Source: Rhodanobacter sp. C01
GTDB taxonomy: Bacteria; Pseudomonadota; Gammaproteobacteria; Xanthomonadales; Rhodanobacteraceae
Reading direction: 5' to 3'
NCBI RefSeq assembly: GCF_002001045.1
Contig: NZ_MUNR01000007.1
Coordinates: forward strand, 59,494-123,493
DNA: 64,000 bases
Shown: one piece after another, positions 44,471 through 53,089 of the stretch
Layout: every line of letters begins with the position of its first letter
Numbering within the stretch: the first letter of the stretch is position 1
Program-made: the position numbers and the translations under genes
The notes under the pieces: model-generated
What the model saw: the letters and a program-made list of their open reading frames with translations, nothing else
Database searches by the model: none
What the model was told of the DNA's origin: nothing

Positions 44471-45355
44471 ATGACGCCTGACAGTCAGGTCGAGCACTGG
44501 CTGAGCCGCCTCACCGGCGAACGGCACGCCTCGCCGCATACCGTGGCCGGGTACCGTCGTGATCTGGCCAAGCTGCTGCGCTTCATGCAGGCGCAGCAAC
44601 TGACCTCATTCGATGCGCTCGATGCGAACCGGATGCGCAACTTCATTGCCGGTGAGCACCGCGGCGGCCTGGCACCCAAAAGCCTGCAGCGGCTGCTGTC
44701 GTCCTGCCGCAGCCTGTTCCGCCAGCTCACCCGCGAAGGCCAGCTGGCCAGTGATCCGCTGCTTGGTGTGCGCGGCCCGAAAGTGCGTCGCAAGTTGCCG
44801 CAGGTACTTGATGTGGACGAAGCGGGCGCGCTGGTCGAGACCGACAGTGGCGGCAAGCTGGCCGTGCGCGATCGCGCCATGCTGGAGCTGTTCTATTCCA
44901 GCGGCCTGCGCCTGTCCGAACTGGTCGGGCTGCGCTGGGTCGACCTGGATCTCGATGGCGGCGAAGTGCGCGTACTTGGCAAGGGCAGCAAGACCCGCAT
45001 CGTGCCGGTCGGTCGTCACGCGGTGGCCGCGCTGCGCGCACTCGGTGCGGAGCAGGGCATGCAGGTGGACAGCGCGGTCTTCCGCGGCCGCGGTGGTGCG
45101 CCGATCAATCCGCGCACGGTGCAGCTGCGCATGAAAACCCTCGCGCTGCAGCAAGGCATTCCGAAACACATCCATCCGCACCTGCTGCGACATACCTTCG
45201 CCAGCCACATGCTGGAATCCTCCGGCGACCTGCGCGCCGTGCAGGAACTGCTCGGCCACGCCGACATCGCCACCACGCAGATCTACACGCACCTGGATTT
45301 CCAGCATTTGGCCAAGGTCTACGACGCCGCACATCCACGCGCGCGACGCAAGTAG
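44471..45355 (+). CDS. xerC: Tyrosine recombinase XerC
   Basis: The 294-residue recombinase resolves chromosome dimers at dif with XerD. The full catalytic set is present: Arg147 (GLRLSEL), Lys171 (GKGSKTR), His237 and Arg240 (HPHLLRHTFASHML), His263 (GHADI) and nucleophile Tyr272 (IYTHL). The SAM-like N-terminal core domain spans residues 1-95. Full family length. It closes the dapF-DUF484-xerC run. Confidence 0.96.
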   Translation: MTPDSQVEHWLSRLTGERHASPHTVAGYRRDLAKLLRFMQAQQLTSFDALDANRMRNFIAGEHRGGLAPKSLQRLLSSCRSLFRQLTREGQLASDPLLGVRGPKVRRKLPQVLDVDEAGALVETDSGGKLAVRDRAMLELFYSSGLRLSELVGLRWVDLDLDGGEVRVLGKGSKTRIVPVGRHAVAALRALGAEQGMQVDSAVFRGRGGAPINPRTVQLRMKTLALQQGIPKHIHPHLLRHTFASHMLESSGDLRAVQELLGHADIATTQIYTHLDFQHLAKVYDAAHPRARRK

Positions 45356-45471
45356 GTACGAAACTGCCATCCTCCGCTGAACGAACAAGCCTCGGGCAAG
45401 CTGCAATAAGCCGCCAGCAAAAAATCCGCCCGCGACAATGCGGCACGATACCCCTCCAAGTACCAGCGCCC

Positions 45472-46590
45472 GTGACCCTTCCGGAAATACCACTTTCCGT
45501 CACAGTCCCTGCTGTGATCGATCACGACGTGCGGCCGACACATCGGCATCCGCTGGGCATTGGTGAGCTGCCGCCGCGCGATATTTTCCGCATCCTGCTG
45601 CTGCGCCCCAATCATCGGCTTGGCAACACGCTGTTGCTGACCCCGCTACTGATCGAGCTGGAGCAGCGCTACCCCGGTGCCGAGATCGACTTGATCACCA
45701 CTGCGAAGCCGCCGATGAAGTATTCGCCGGATTTCGCCAGGTTCGCCAGTTGACCCGTCGACCAGGCCACCGTCCCGTGCATCTGGTGCGCACCTTGCTG
45801 CGGCTGCGGCGCAACCGTTACGACCTGGCCATCGGCAGTACCCGCAGCTCGCGCTCTGGTCGGCTGTTGCTTTTCCTCAGCGGTGCCCGTCATCTGCTCG
45901 GGCTGCCCTCCAGCAAACGCGAACTGTGCGATGGCGGCTCAGCCTGGCAAGCCGCGCTGACCCATGCACCCAGCCACTTTTCGCTGGATGGTGTGTACGC
46001 GCTGCGTTGCGCGATGGGACTGCCTTTCATGGACCAGGAGCACACCTGGCCACCCATGCTCATTCACCTGCGCCCGGAAGAACAGGCCTGCGGCTGCCGC
46101 TTGCTGACCGACCTGCTCGGCCACGAACCGGAAGGTGATCGCCAGGTCATCGCGCTGTTCCCCAATGCCACCGGCAACAAACGCCTTTGCGGCGAATGGT
46201 GGCTGGCCCTGGTCGATGCCCTGCAGGCAGCTCACCCGCGGTTGAGCTTCATCGAGATGCTCCCCGCACACGGCCAGTCGCAACTGCAGCTGCCCCGCCT
46301 TCTATTCCAGCAACGTGCGCCGGATGGCGGCCTTGCTCGCGCAGTGCAGCGGCTACATCAGCGCCGACTGCGGCGTGATGCATCTGGCTTGCGCCACCGG
46401 TGTACCCACGCTGGGACTGTTCACGCCCGCTATCGCCCGCGCGGTCCGCGTGATGAGGCCTTGTGTCTGGCGGACCGCACGCCGGTCGAGGTGGCCACTG
46501 CTGCTGCGCCGTTCCTGCACGCCTTGCAACGCCGAGGCCGGCAGGGCATCGCTTGCAATCGGCGCGGCCGATCCATATCTAGTCAGCTCC
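45472..46590 (+). pseudogene. Family 9 glycosyltransferase (heptosyltransferase-like), multiply frameshifted
   Basis: Pieces of one heptosyltransferase-type protein lie in alternating frames. FRILLLRPNHRLGNTLLLTPLL and the first strand-helix units read from the GTG at 45472 to about 45745. The segment LVRTLLRLRRNRYDLAIG through LFPNATGNKRLCGEWWLALV reads in a second frame to about 46290. [23 protein letters not shown] (the donor-binding region) is back in the first frame, and [30 protein letters not shown] returns to the second. At least three frameshifts are needed. The C-terminal boundary is approximate. It may once have added heptose to lipopolysaccharide. Confidence 0.75.
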
Positions 46591-46611
46591 TTCCCGGAGC
46601 AAGACACCACC

Positions 46612-47148
46612 ATGGAATCTTTCCACGCCACCACCATCGTCTGCGTACGCCGCGAAGGCCGCGTCGTGATCGGCAGCGACGGCCAGGTCACGTTGGGCAA
46701 CACGGTGATGAAGGGCAACGCACGCAAGGTGCGCCGACTGGGCAAAGCCGGTGACGTGGTGGCCGGCTTTGCCGGCGCCACCGCCGATGCATTCACCCTG
46801 TTCGAGCTGTTCGAGCAGAAGCTCGAAAAGCACAACAACAACCTCACCCGCGCCGCGGTGGAAATGGCCAAGGAGTGGCGCACCGACCGCCGCTTCGGGC
46901 GCCTCGAAGCCATGCTGGCCGTGGCCAACAAGGAGGCTTCGCTGCTGATCTCCGGCAATGGCGATGTGGTGGAGCCCGAGCACGGCCTGATCGCGATCGG
47001 TTCCGGCGGCCCGTTTGCTCAGTCCGCGGCGATGGCCTTGCTGGAAAACACCGAACTGGACGCACGCACGATCGTCGAAAAGGCGCTGAAGATCGCCGGC
47101 GACATCTGCATCTACACCAATCACAACGTGTCGATCGAAGAACTCTAG
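46612..47148 (+). CDS. hslV: ATP-dependent protease subunit HslV
   Basis: The 178-residue protein is the proteasome-like peptidase of HslUV. The catalytic threonine is Thr7 in [10 protein letters not shown], exposed after removal of a short propeptide (MESFHA) as in other xanthomonads; E. coli has only Met. [20 protein letters not shown] and [11 protein letters not shown] are canonical. It lies 78 bases ahead of hslU. Confidence 0.96.
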   Translation: MESFHATTIVCVRREGRVVIGSDGQVTLGNTVMKGNARKVRRLGKAGDVVAGFAGATADAFTLFELFEQKLEKHNNNLTRAAVEMAKEWRTDRRFGRLEAMLAVANKEASLLISGNGDVVEPEHGLIAIGSGGPFAQSAAMALLENTELDARTIVEKALKIAGDICIYTNHNVSIEEL

Positions 47149-47226
47149 GCGCTACGCGCTACGGCTCGATCGCACACGCTTCGCGCACCTCAATGCGCTT
47201 CGTTCGCCCCCATCCCCGGTGACTTC

Positions 47227-48564
47227 ATGTCCGAATTGACTCCCCGCGAAATCGTCAATGAACTCGACCGCTACATCATCGGCCAGCATGACGCCAAGCG
47301 CGCCGTGGCGGTAGCGCTGCGCAGCCGCTGGCGGCGCATGCAGCTCTCGCCCGAGATGCGCAACGAGATCACCCCGAAGAACATCCTCATGATCGGTCCC
47401 ACCGGCGTCGGCAAGACCGAAATCGCGCGCCGCCTTGCCACGCTGGCGAATGCGCCATTCGTGAAGGTCGAAGCGACCAAGTTCACCGAGGTCGGTTACG
47501 TCGGCAAGGACGTCGAGTCGATCATCCGCGACCTCGCCGACGTGGCCTACAAGCTGACCCGCGAACATGCGATCAAGCGCGTACGCACACAGGCGGAAGA
47601 CCGCGCCGAGGATCGCATCCTCGACGCCCTACTGCCGCGTCGGCAGGCGCCGGCCGATTGGAGCCATGACGCTGCCACCCCTGCGATTGACAGCGACACC
47701 CGCCAGAAGCTGCGCAAGCAGCTGCGCGAGGGCTCGCTGGACGAACGCGAGATCGAGCTGGATTTCGCCATGAACGTGGGCGTGGAGATCATGTCGCCGC
47801 CCGGCATGGAGGAAATGGGGTCACAACTGCGCCAGATGTTCCAGAACCTGGGCGGTGCCAAGACCCAGCAGAGGAAACTCGCGATCAAGCTGGCGCGGCC
47901 GCTGCTGATCGACGAGGAGGCTGGAAAGCTGCTCAACGACGAGGAAATCCGCGCACAGGCGATGGAGGCGGCCGAACAGAACGGCATCGTGTTCATCGAC
48001 GAGATCGACAAGGTCGCCCAGCGCAGTGATCACGGCCATGCCGGGGTCAGTCGCGAAGGCGTGCAACGCGACCTGCTGCCACTGGTCGAGGGTTCCACCG
48101 TCTCCACCAAATATGGTCCGATCAAGACCGACCACATGCTGTTCATCGCCTCCGGCGCGTTCTCCCTGGCCAAGCCATCGGACCTGATTCCCGAGCTGCA
48201 GGGTCGCCTGCCGATCCGCGTCGAGCTGTCCGCACTGAGCGTGGACGACTTCAAGCGCATCCTGCGCGAACCGCACAATGCCCTGACCAAGCAATACGTG
48301 GCCCTGCTCGGCACCGAGGGGGTGACGATCGAGTTCACCGACTCGGGCATCGACCGGCTGGCCGAGGTGGCCTTCCAGGTGAACGAGCGCACCGAGAACA
48401 TCGGCGCACGCCGGCTGCACACCGTGATGGAGCGCCTGCTGGAGAAAATCTCCTACGAAGCCGCAGACAAGTCCGGCGAAAACTACAAGATCGACGCCGA
48501 ACATGTGGATAAAAGCCTTGGAAGCCTCGTTCAAAACGAAGATCTCAGCCGCTACATTCTCTAG
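47227..48564 (+). CDS. hslU: HslU ATPase/unfoldase subunit
   Basis: The 445-residue AAA+ unfoldase feeds substrates to HslV in the heat-shock protease. It shows [17 protein letters not shown] at the N-terminus, Walker A GPTGVGKT at 57-64, [12 protein letters not shown], Walker B VFIDEIDK, and sensor residues in [17 protein letters not shown]; the chain ends DLSRYIL, which inserts into HslV. The intermediate domain (about residues 110-240) is present. Confidence 0.97.
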   Translation: MSELTPREIVNELDRYIIGQHDAKRAVAVALRSRWRRMQLSPEMRNEITPKNILMIGPTGVGKTEIARRLATLANAPFVKVEATKFTEVGYVGKDVESIIRDLADVAYKLTREHAIKRVRTQAEDRAEDRILDALLPRRQAPADWSHDAATPAIDSDTRQKLRKQLREGSLDEREIELDFAMNVGVEIMSPPGMEEMGSQLRQMFQNLGGAKTQQRKLAIKLARPLLIDEEAGKLLNDEEIRAQAMEAAEQNGIVFIDEIDKVAQRSDHGHAGVSREGVQRDLLPLVEGSTVSTKYGPIKTDHMLFIASGAFSLAKPSDLIPELQGRLPIRVELSALSVDDFKRILREPHNALTKQYVALLGTEGVTIEFTDSGIDRLAEVAFQVNERTENIGARRLHTVMERLLEKISYEAADKSGENYKIDAEHVDKSLGSLVQNEDLSRYIL

Positions 48565-48614
48565 TCTCATGAAGCTCTAACAAGCCGACTACCCCAATCT
48601 GTTAAAATAGGCTC

Positions 48615-49232
48615 GTGAGCAACATCATTGAACTGAAAAACACCGGCCAGCGCGCCCAGCTGCGTGAAGCGCAACAGACCCAGACGCTGGTGCGGCTGTG
48701 GCGCGAAGACCTCGAGCACGGCAGCTTCTGCGGTTACGTAGGCGGCGTCGGGCGCGAGTTCTTTCTGCTCTGGGTGGTTGGCGACGGCATCACCTACGAC
48801 GGCATGTATGTGATGCGCCATCGCGACGTCTCCGAGCTGGAGTCGCCGGACAAGCACCACGTGTTCTTCGAGAAGGCACTCGCGCTGAAACACATTCTGC
48901 CGCGACCGCCACGTGGCTTTCCGCTGGACAACATCCGCGAAGTGATCCAGGCCGCCGGTGCGCAGGCACCCGTGATCGGTGTGCATGTGGACAGCGAGGA
49001 CGAAGCCGAGGTCTGCTACATCGGCCGGCTGGTCAGCGTCGAGGAAGACGGGTTCCACATGCAGGAACTCAGTCCGGACGCCGAGTGGATGCGCGAAGCC
49101 TCGTTCTTCAGTTGGGACGAAGTTTCCACTGTCAGCATCGAGGATAGCTACGCACAGTCGCTGCTGGCCGTGGCTGGCCCGGCACCGGCGCTTGAGCCAG
49201 GCAGCCAGGAATCGGTCACTCGCATCGAGTAG
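48615..49232 (+). CDS. Hypothetical protein, probable leaderless GTG start
   Basis: I do not recognise a family. The 205-residue, mostly hydrophilic protein has no signal peptide or membrane segment. An N-terminal half (LVRLWREDLEHGSFCGYVGG, FLLWVVGDGITYDGMYVMRH) and a second, beta-rich part (EVCYIGRLVSVEEDGFHMQEL, SWDEVSTVSIEDSY) look like a folded cytosolic protein. Initiation is at GTG with no Shine-Dalgarno sequence. A good -10 hexamer (TAAAAT, 48603-48608) ends six bases before it, so the transcript may begin at or next to the start codon. It follows hslU by 50 bases. Confidence 0.75.
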   Translation: MSNIIELKNTGQRAQLREAQQTQTLVRLWREDLEHGSFCGYVGGVGREFFLLWVVGDGITYDGMYVMRHRDVSELESPDKHHVFFEKALALKHILPRPPRGFPLDNIREVIQAAGAQAPVIGVHVDSEDEAEVCYIGRLVSVEEDGFHMQELSPDAEWMREASFFSWDEVSTVSIEDSYAQSLLAVAGPAPALEPGSQESVTRIE

Positions 49233-49270
49233 CCCTTGGCGCGGGTTTCCCACGCCATCCGTGCCTCCAT

Positions 49271-49960
49271 CTATTTCTGTCCGAACAGAATTTTGCGCGC
49301 CGCTTCGTCCGTGCGCAGGTCGGTCTGTTCCTTGATTGTCTCGCCCAGGGCATAGGCACGCTGCGTCGCCGGACGCGCGCGAATGTCTTCGAACCAGCGC
49401 TTGAGGTGGGGAAACTCCTCCAGCGTCATGCCTTGCGCCTCGTATGGAACTATCCACGGATAGGCCGCCATGTCGGCAATCGTGTAGTCCTTGCCGGCGA
49501 TGAAGGTACGGCCGTCCAGACGTCTATCCAGTACGCCGTACAGGCGATGCGTCTCGTTGACATAGCGGTCGATCGCATACGGGATCTTCTCCGGCGCATA
49601 GCGATTGAAATGGTGATTCTGGCCCAGCATCGGACCGAGCCCACCCACCTGCCAGAACAGCCATTCCAGAACGACGTAGCGCTCGCGTGTAGAAATAGGC
49701 ATGAACTGGCCGGTCTTGTCCGCCAGGTACTGCAGGATCGCGCCGGACTCGAAAATGCTCAGCGCATCGCCACCACCCAGTGGGTCGGTATCGACGATCG
49801 CCGGCATCTTGTTGTTCGGCGAAATCTTCAGATACTCGGGCTTGAACTGGTCGCCCTTGCCGATGTTGACTGGTTTGATCTCGTAGGGCAGGCCGGCTTC
49901 CTCGAGGAACATGCTGATCTTGTGGCCGTTGGGCGTGGGCCAGTAATGCAGTTCGATCAT
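49271..49960 (-). CDS. Glutathione S-transferase (Nu class, YghU/YfcG-like)
   Basis: The 229-residue protein has a thioredoxin-fold N-terminal domain (MIELHYWPTPNGHKISMFLEE, NNKMPAIVDTDPLGG, SIFESGAILQYLADKTG) and an all-helical C-terminal domain (GQNHHFNRYAPEKIPYAIDRY, FIAGKDYTIADMAAYPWI). The NHHFNRYAPE stretch and the glutathione-contacting SIFES motif mark the Nu class with disulfide-bond oxidoreductase activity. The start at 49960 begins at the first beta strand. It diverges from the Spy-like gene. Confidence 0.92.
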   Translation of the reverse strand: MIELHYWPTPNGHKISMFLEEAGLPYEIKPVNIGKGDQFKPEYLKISPNNKMPAIVDTDPLGGGDALSIFESGAILQYLADKTGQFMPISTRERYVVLEWLFWQVGGLGPMLGQNHHFNRYAPEKIPYAIDRYVNETHRLYGVLDRRLDGRTFIAGKDYTIADMAAYPWIVPYEAQGMTLEEFPHLKRWFEDIRARPATQRAYALGETIKEQTDLRTDEAARKILFGQK

Positions 49961-50141
49961 CGCTATCTCCTCGGGTGGGCGGCAACGGGTAATGGATCGG
50001 GGCGGCACTTCATGATTCAAGCGTCGATAGTCGGACTGCGCCTGGATCTGGCCACGGCACAAGCTCGGATGAGCTTCGTCAACGCTTGTGTCCTGTCTCG
50101 CGTTCCGTGTCTTGTTGCCCACTCACTCTGGAGATCTTGCG

Positions 50142-50585
50142 ATGAAACCTGTTCTTCGCCTTGCGTTACTCGGCTTCGCTATCAGTGTCGCCTGCACGAA
50201 TGCCGTCACGGCACAGCCATTCCAGAACAGCTCCGCTTCTACCGACGCGGCAACCACGAAGCCCTCGCACCAGGCACCTGATCCGCAACGCCAGATCACA
50301 CGGCTCAGCCGCAAACTCCAGTTGACGCCAGCGCAGGCTGCCAAGATCGAGCCGATCCTGCAAAGCCGGCAACAGCAGATGCAGCAACTGCGCGCGGATA
50401 ACACGCTGGCCCCACGCGACCGCCGCACGAAGATGCGCTCGATCATGCAGGACAGCGACACCCAGCTGCAGGCGGTGCTCAGCGACAGCCAGAAACAGCA
50501 ATACCAGCAGATGCAGCAGCAGGCCATGCAACGCCGTCAGGACAAGCAGAGTCCGAGCGACAACGATTCCGGCAACAAACAGTAA
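50142..50585 (+). CDS. Periplasmic Spy/CpxP-like protein
   Basis: The 147-residue protein has a signal peptide (MKPVLRLALLGFAISVACTN, cleavage near AQ-PF) and a glutamine-rich helical mature part with the LTPAQAAKIEPIL motif that resembles the LTxxQ repeats of Spy/CpxP chaperones. It is followed by MRSIMQDSDTQLQAVLSDSQ and a long QQMQQQ helix. A role in periplasmic folding or stress is inferred. GGAGATC precedes the ATG. An intrinsic terminator follows. Confidence 0.75.
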   Translation: MKPVLRLALLGFAISVACTNAVTAQPFQNSSASTDAATTKPSHQAPDPQRQITRLSRKLQLTPAQAAKIEPILQSRQQQMQQLRADNTLAPRDRRTKMRSIMQDSDTQLQAVLSDSQKQQYQQMQQQAMQRRQDKQSPSDNDSGNKQ

Positions 50586-50606
50586 GGCGACTCCGCGCAC
50601 CTCCAT

Positions 50607-50640
50607 CGAAGGGCCGGCTGATTGCCGGCCCTTCGTCTTT
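50607..50640 (+). terminator. Rho-independent terminator after the Spy-like gene
   Basis: A perfect 12-bp stem (CGAAGGGCCGGC, loop TGATT, GCCGGCCCTTCG) is followed by TCTTT. It is 21 bases past the stop and separates this gene from the ribokinase-type gene. Confidence 0.8.
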
Positions 50641-50699
50641 ACTGCACGACGCAATCGCTTATGCTCGACCCTTTCTCGAAAAGATCGGCTTGGGATGTC

Positions 50700-51593
50700 A
50701 TGACCCGTATCGTTGTCGTCGGTAGTATCAACATGGACCTGGTGACCCAGGCAGCGCGCTTTGTCGGTCCTGGCGAGACCATCCTCGGTGAACGCTTTCT
50801 CACCGTGCCCGGTGGCAAGGGCGCAAATCAAGCTGTGGCCGCGGCTCGGCTGGGCGCCGAAGTAGCGCTGGTCGGCGCCACCGGCAACGACGCCTTCGGT
50901 CGGCAACTGCGCCAGGGCCTGGCCGCCGAAAACATCGACCTCACCCACACCATCGCGCTCGACGATTGCGCCAGCGGTACCGCCTCGATCACCGTCGCCA
51001 ACGGCGAGAACCAGATCATCGTGGTCCCCGCCGCGAATGCCCACGTGACCACGGCACAGATCGAACAGGCACAGGCACTGATCGCCCGGGCCGACGCGGT
51101 GTTGGTGCAAATGGAGATTCCGCTGGAAACCGTGGAAGCCACCTTGCGCCTCGGTCATCGACTCGGCGTGCCGGTGATCCTCAATCCCGCACCCGCACAG
51201 AAGCTGCCCACCGAGTGGTTGAAGCTCGCCCGTTACGTCACGCCGAATCAGCACGAACTGGCGATCCTGCTCGGTGCCGATCCGGCCGAAGATTTCCGTT
51301 TGTTGATGCAACACACTCCGTGCCCGGTCGTACTCACCCGTGGCGCCGAAGGGGCGTGGTACCGCGAGGAAGGTGATCCGCTGCCTCAGCCAGGCTTCAA
51401 GGTCGACGTGGTCGACAGCACCGGCGCCGGCGACACCTTCAACGCCGCGCTCGCCGTTTTTCTGCATGAAGGCCTGCCGCGGTCGGTGCGCAAAGCCTGC
51501 GCTGCGGCCGCCTTGTCGGTCGGCAAACTTGGCGCACAGGGCGGTATGCCTGAGTTGCGTGAAGTGGAAGCCTTGCTCACCCGGACCGGCTGA
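50700..51593 (+). CDS. rbsK: Ribokinase (PfkB family sugar kinase)
   Basis: The 297-residue protein phosphorylates ribose, or a related sugar, at the 5-position. PfkB signatures are VVGSINMDLV and PGGKGANQAVAAARLG (residues 38-53, sugar-binding glycines), and DSTGAGDTFNAALAV with the catalytic Asp245. The overall match to RbsK (NPAPAQKLP, TPNQHEL) is good. The ATG at 50700 fits the family start; another lies 39 bases upstream. No ribose transporter or regulator is adjacent. Confidence 0.93.
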   Translation: MTRIVVVGSINMDLVTQAARFVGPGETILGERFLTVPGGKGANQAVAAARLGAEVALVGATGNDAFGRQLRQGLAAENIDLTHTIALDDCASGTASITVANGENQIIVVPAANAHVTTAQIEQAQALIARADAVLVQMEIPLETVEATLRLGHRLGVPVILNPAPAQKLPTEWLKLARYVTPNQHELAILLGADPAEDFRLLMQHTPCPVVLTRGAEGAWYREEGDPLPQPGFKVDVVDSTGAGDTFNAALAVFLHEGLPRSVRKACAAAALSVGKLGAQGGMPELREVEALLTRTG

Positions 51594-51661
51594 CGATTTC
51601 CAGCGCCTGATCGCGTGTCATTGTCCATCGATGGACTGCGCACAATAAGATCATCCTATGC

Positions 51662-53008
51662 TCACTTGCCGATGCAGAACGAGCCGAAGATCGCGCCCAG
51701 CAAGTCATCGCTGCTGTAGCTGCCGGTGATTTCGCCGAGCGCGTGCTGCGCGTGGCGCAATTCCTCGGCGGCAAGTTCGCCGGCACGGCTGTGGGCCAGC
51801 ACGCCGGCGGCATGGTCGAGGTGCGCATGCACCTGTTCGAGCGCCTGCACGTGGCGACGACGCGCACTGAACGCACCCTCGCCACTGCCGGCACCAGCCA
51901 GCTGCTTGAGGCGATCGCGCAGAGCATCGAGACCCACGCCGGTTTTCGCAGAGGCCCATAGCCAGTGCATGCCTTCGCACTGCTTGTGGTGAGGCGGCAC
52001 TCGGTCCAGGTCGATTTTGTTGATCACCACGATACGTTCGACACCTACAGGCACGGTGTCGAACAACGCCAGGTCATCGGCAAAGCCGACCTGAGTGGTG
52101 ACCAGCAACGCCACATCGGCGCGCTGCAGTTCGCCATGCGCGCGGCGCACGCCTTCGCGCTCGACTTCGTCGTCGGTCTCGCGCAAGCCGGCGGTGTCGG
52201 CCAGTTCCAGCGCGATGCCGTCGAGGCTGAGGCTTTCGCGCAGCACGTCGCGAGTGGTGCCGGCGATCGGGGTGACGATCGCGCGGTCGCTGCCAGCGAG
52301 GGCATTCAGCAGGCTGGACTTGCCGGCGTTGGGACGGCCGATGATTGCCACGCGCAGGCCGTCGTTGAGGCGCAGGCCGCGTTGGGCCTCGTGCAGCAGC
52401 TCGGCCAGTTCCGCACGTACCGCTTCGAGCTGGCGGGTGATCGCCAGGTCGGCAAGGAAGTCGATCTCTTCTTCGGGGAAGTCGATCGCTGCCTCGATAT
52501 GCACACGCAGTGCGATCAGTGCTTGCAGCAGTGCCTCGACCTTGCGCGAAAACACACCTTCCATCGACTGCAATGCAGCGCGCGCACCGGCCTGCGAGCG
52601 CGCGGCGATCAGGTCGGCGATGGCCTCGGCCTGGGCCAGGTCGAGCTTGCCGTTGAGGAAAGCGCGCTCGGTGAATTCGCCCGGCCGCGCCAGTCGTGCA
52701 CCGAGCTCGCACACGCGACGCAGCAGCAGGTCGAGCAACACGGCGCTGCCGTGGCCCTGCAGTTCCAGCACGTGCTCGCCGGTATACGAGGCAGGGGCAG
52801 GGAAGTGCAACAGCAGACCGCGATCGATCAGCGCACCGCTGGTATCACGGAATGCAGCGAAATGTGCATGGCGTGGCTGTGGCAGGCGGCCGAGCAGGGT
52901 CTGCGCGATCGCCGGCACCAGCGGGCCGGACACGCGCACCACGCCGACACCAGCCGCGCCAGGCGCGCTGGCAATCGCGGCAATCGTCTCGGTGGTGTGG
53001 TCGGACAT
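51662..53008 (-). CDS. mnmE: tRNA modification GTPase MnmE (TrmE)
   Basis: The 448-residue GTPase works with MnmG to install the carboxymethylaminomethyl group on uridine 34 of several tRNAs. It has an N-terminal folate-binding domain (ETIAAIASAPGAAGVGVVRVSG, TGEHVLELQGHG), a helical domain, a G domain with P-loop GRPNAGKS at 224-231, switch GTTRD and LADTAGL, and the C-terminal CIGK cysteine motif. It lies in the conserved mnmE-yidC-rnpA-rpmH run leading away from dnaA. mnmG is not in the window. Confidence 0.97.
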   Translation of the reverse strand: MSDHTTETIAAIASAPGAAGVGVVRVSGPLVPAIAQTLLGRLPQPRHAHFAAFRDTSGALIDRGLLLHFPAPASYTGEHVLELQGHGSAVLLDLLLRRVCELGARLARPGEFTERAFLNGKLDLAQAEAIADLIAARSQAGARAALQSMEGVFSRKVEALLQALIALRVHIEAAIDFPEEEIDFLADLAITRQLEAVRAELAELLHEAQRGLRLNDGLRVAIIGRPNAGKSSLLNALAGSDRAIVTPIAGTTRDVLRESLSLDGIALELADTAGLRETDDEVEREGVRRAHGELQRADVALLVTTQVGFADDLALFDTVPVGVERIVVINKIDLDRVPPHHKQCEGMHWLWASAKTGVGLDALRDRLKQLAGAGSGEGAFSARRRHVQALEQVHAHLDHAAGVLAHSRAGELAAEELRHAQHALGEITGSYSSDDLLGAIFGSFCIGK

Positions 53009-53089
53009 GATGGGGAAGACTCTAAACGAAGTCAGCCGCGCCGGTGACCCGTGCGCGGCTGATGAGGCGTTGCCAGGACACGCGAAGGC

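Noticed and set aside
45750..46754. Plus-strand open frame of 334 codons before and into hslV as an independent gene
   Set aside because: Its recognisable parts are the middle and end of the frameshifted glycosyltransferase; the last third is an out-of-frame reading of hslV.
51623..51636. 14-bp palindrome GTCCATCGATGGAC between rbsK and mnmE
   Set aside because: A perfect palindrome but with no loop, no T-run and no second copy; it may be chance, and no regulator can be named.
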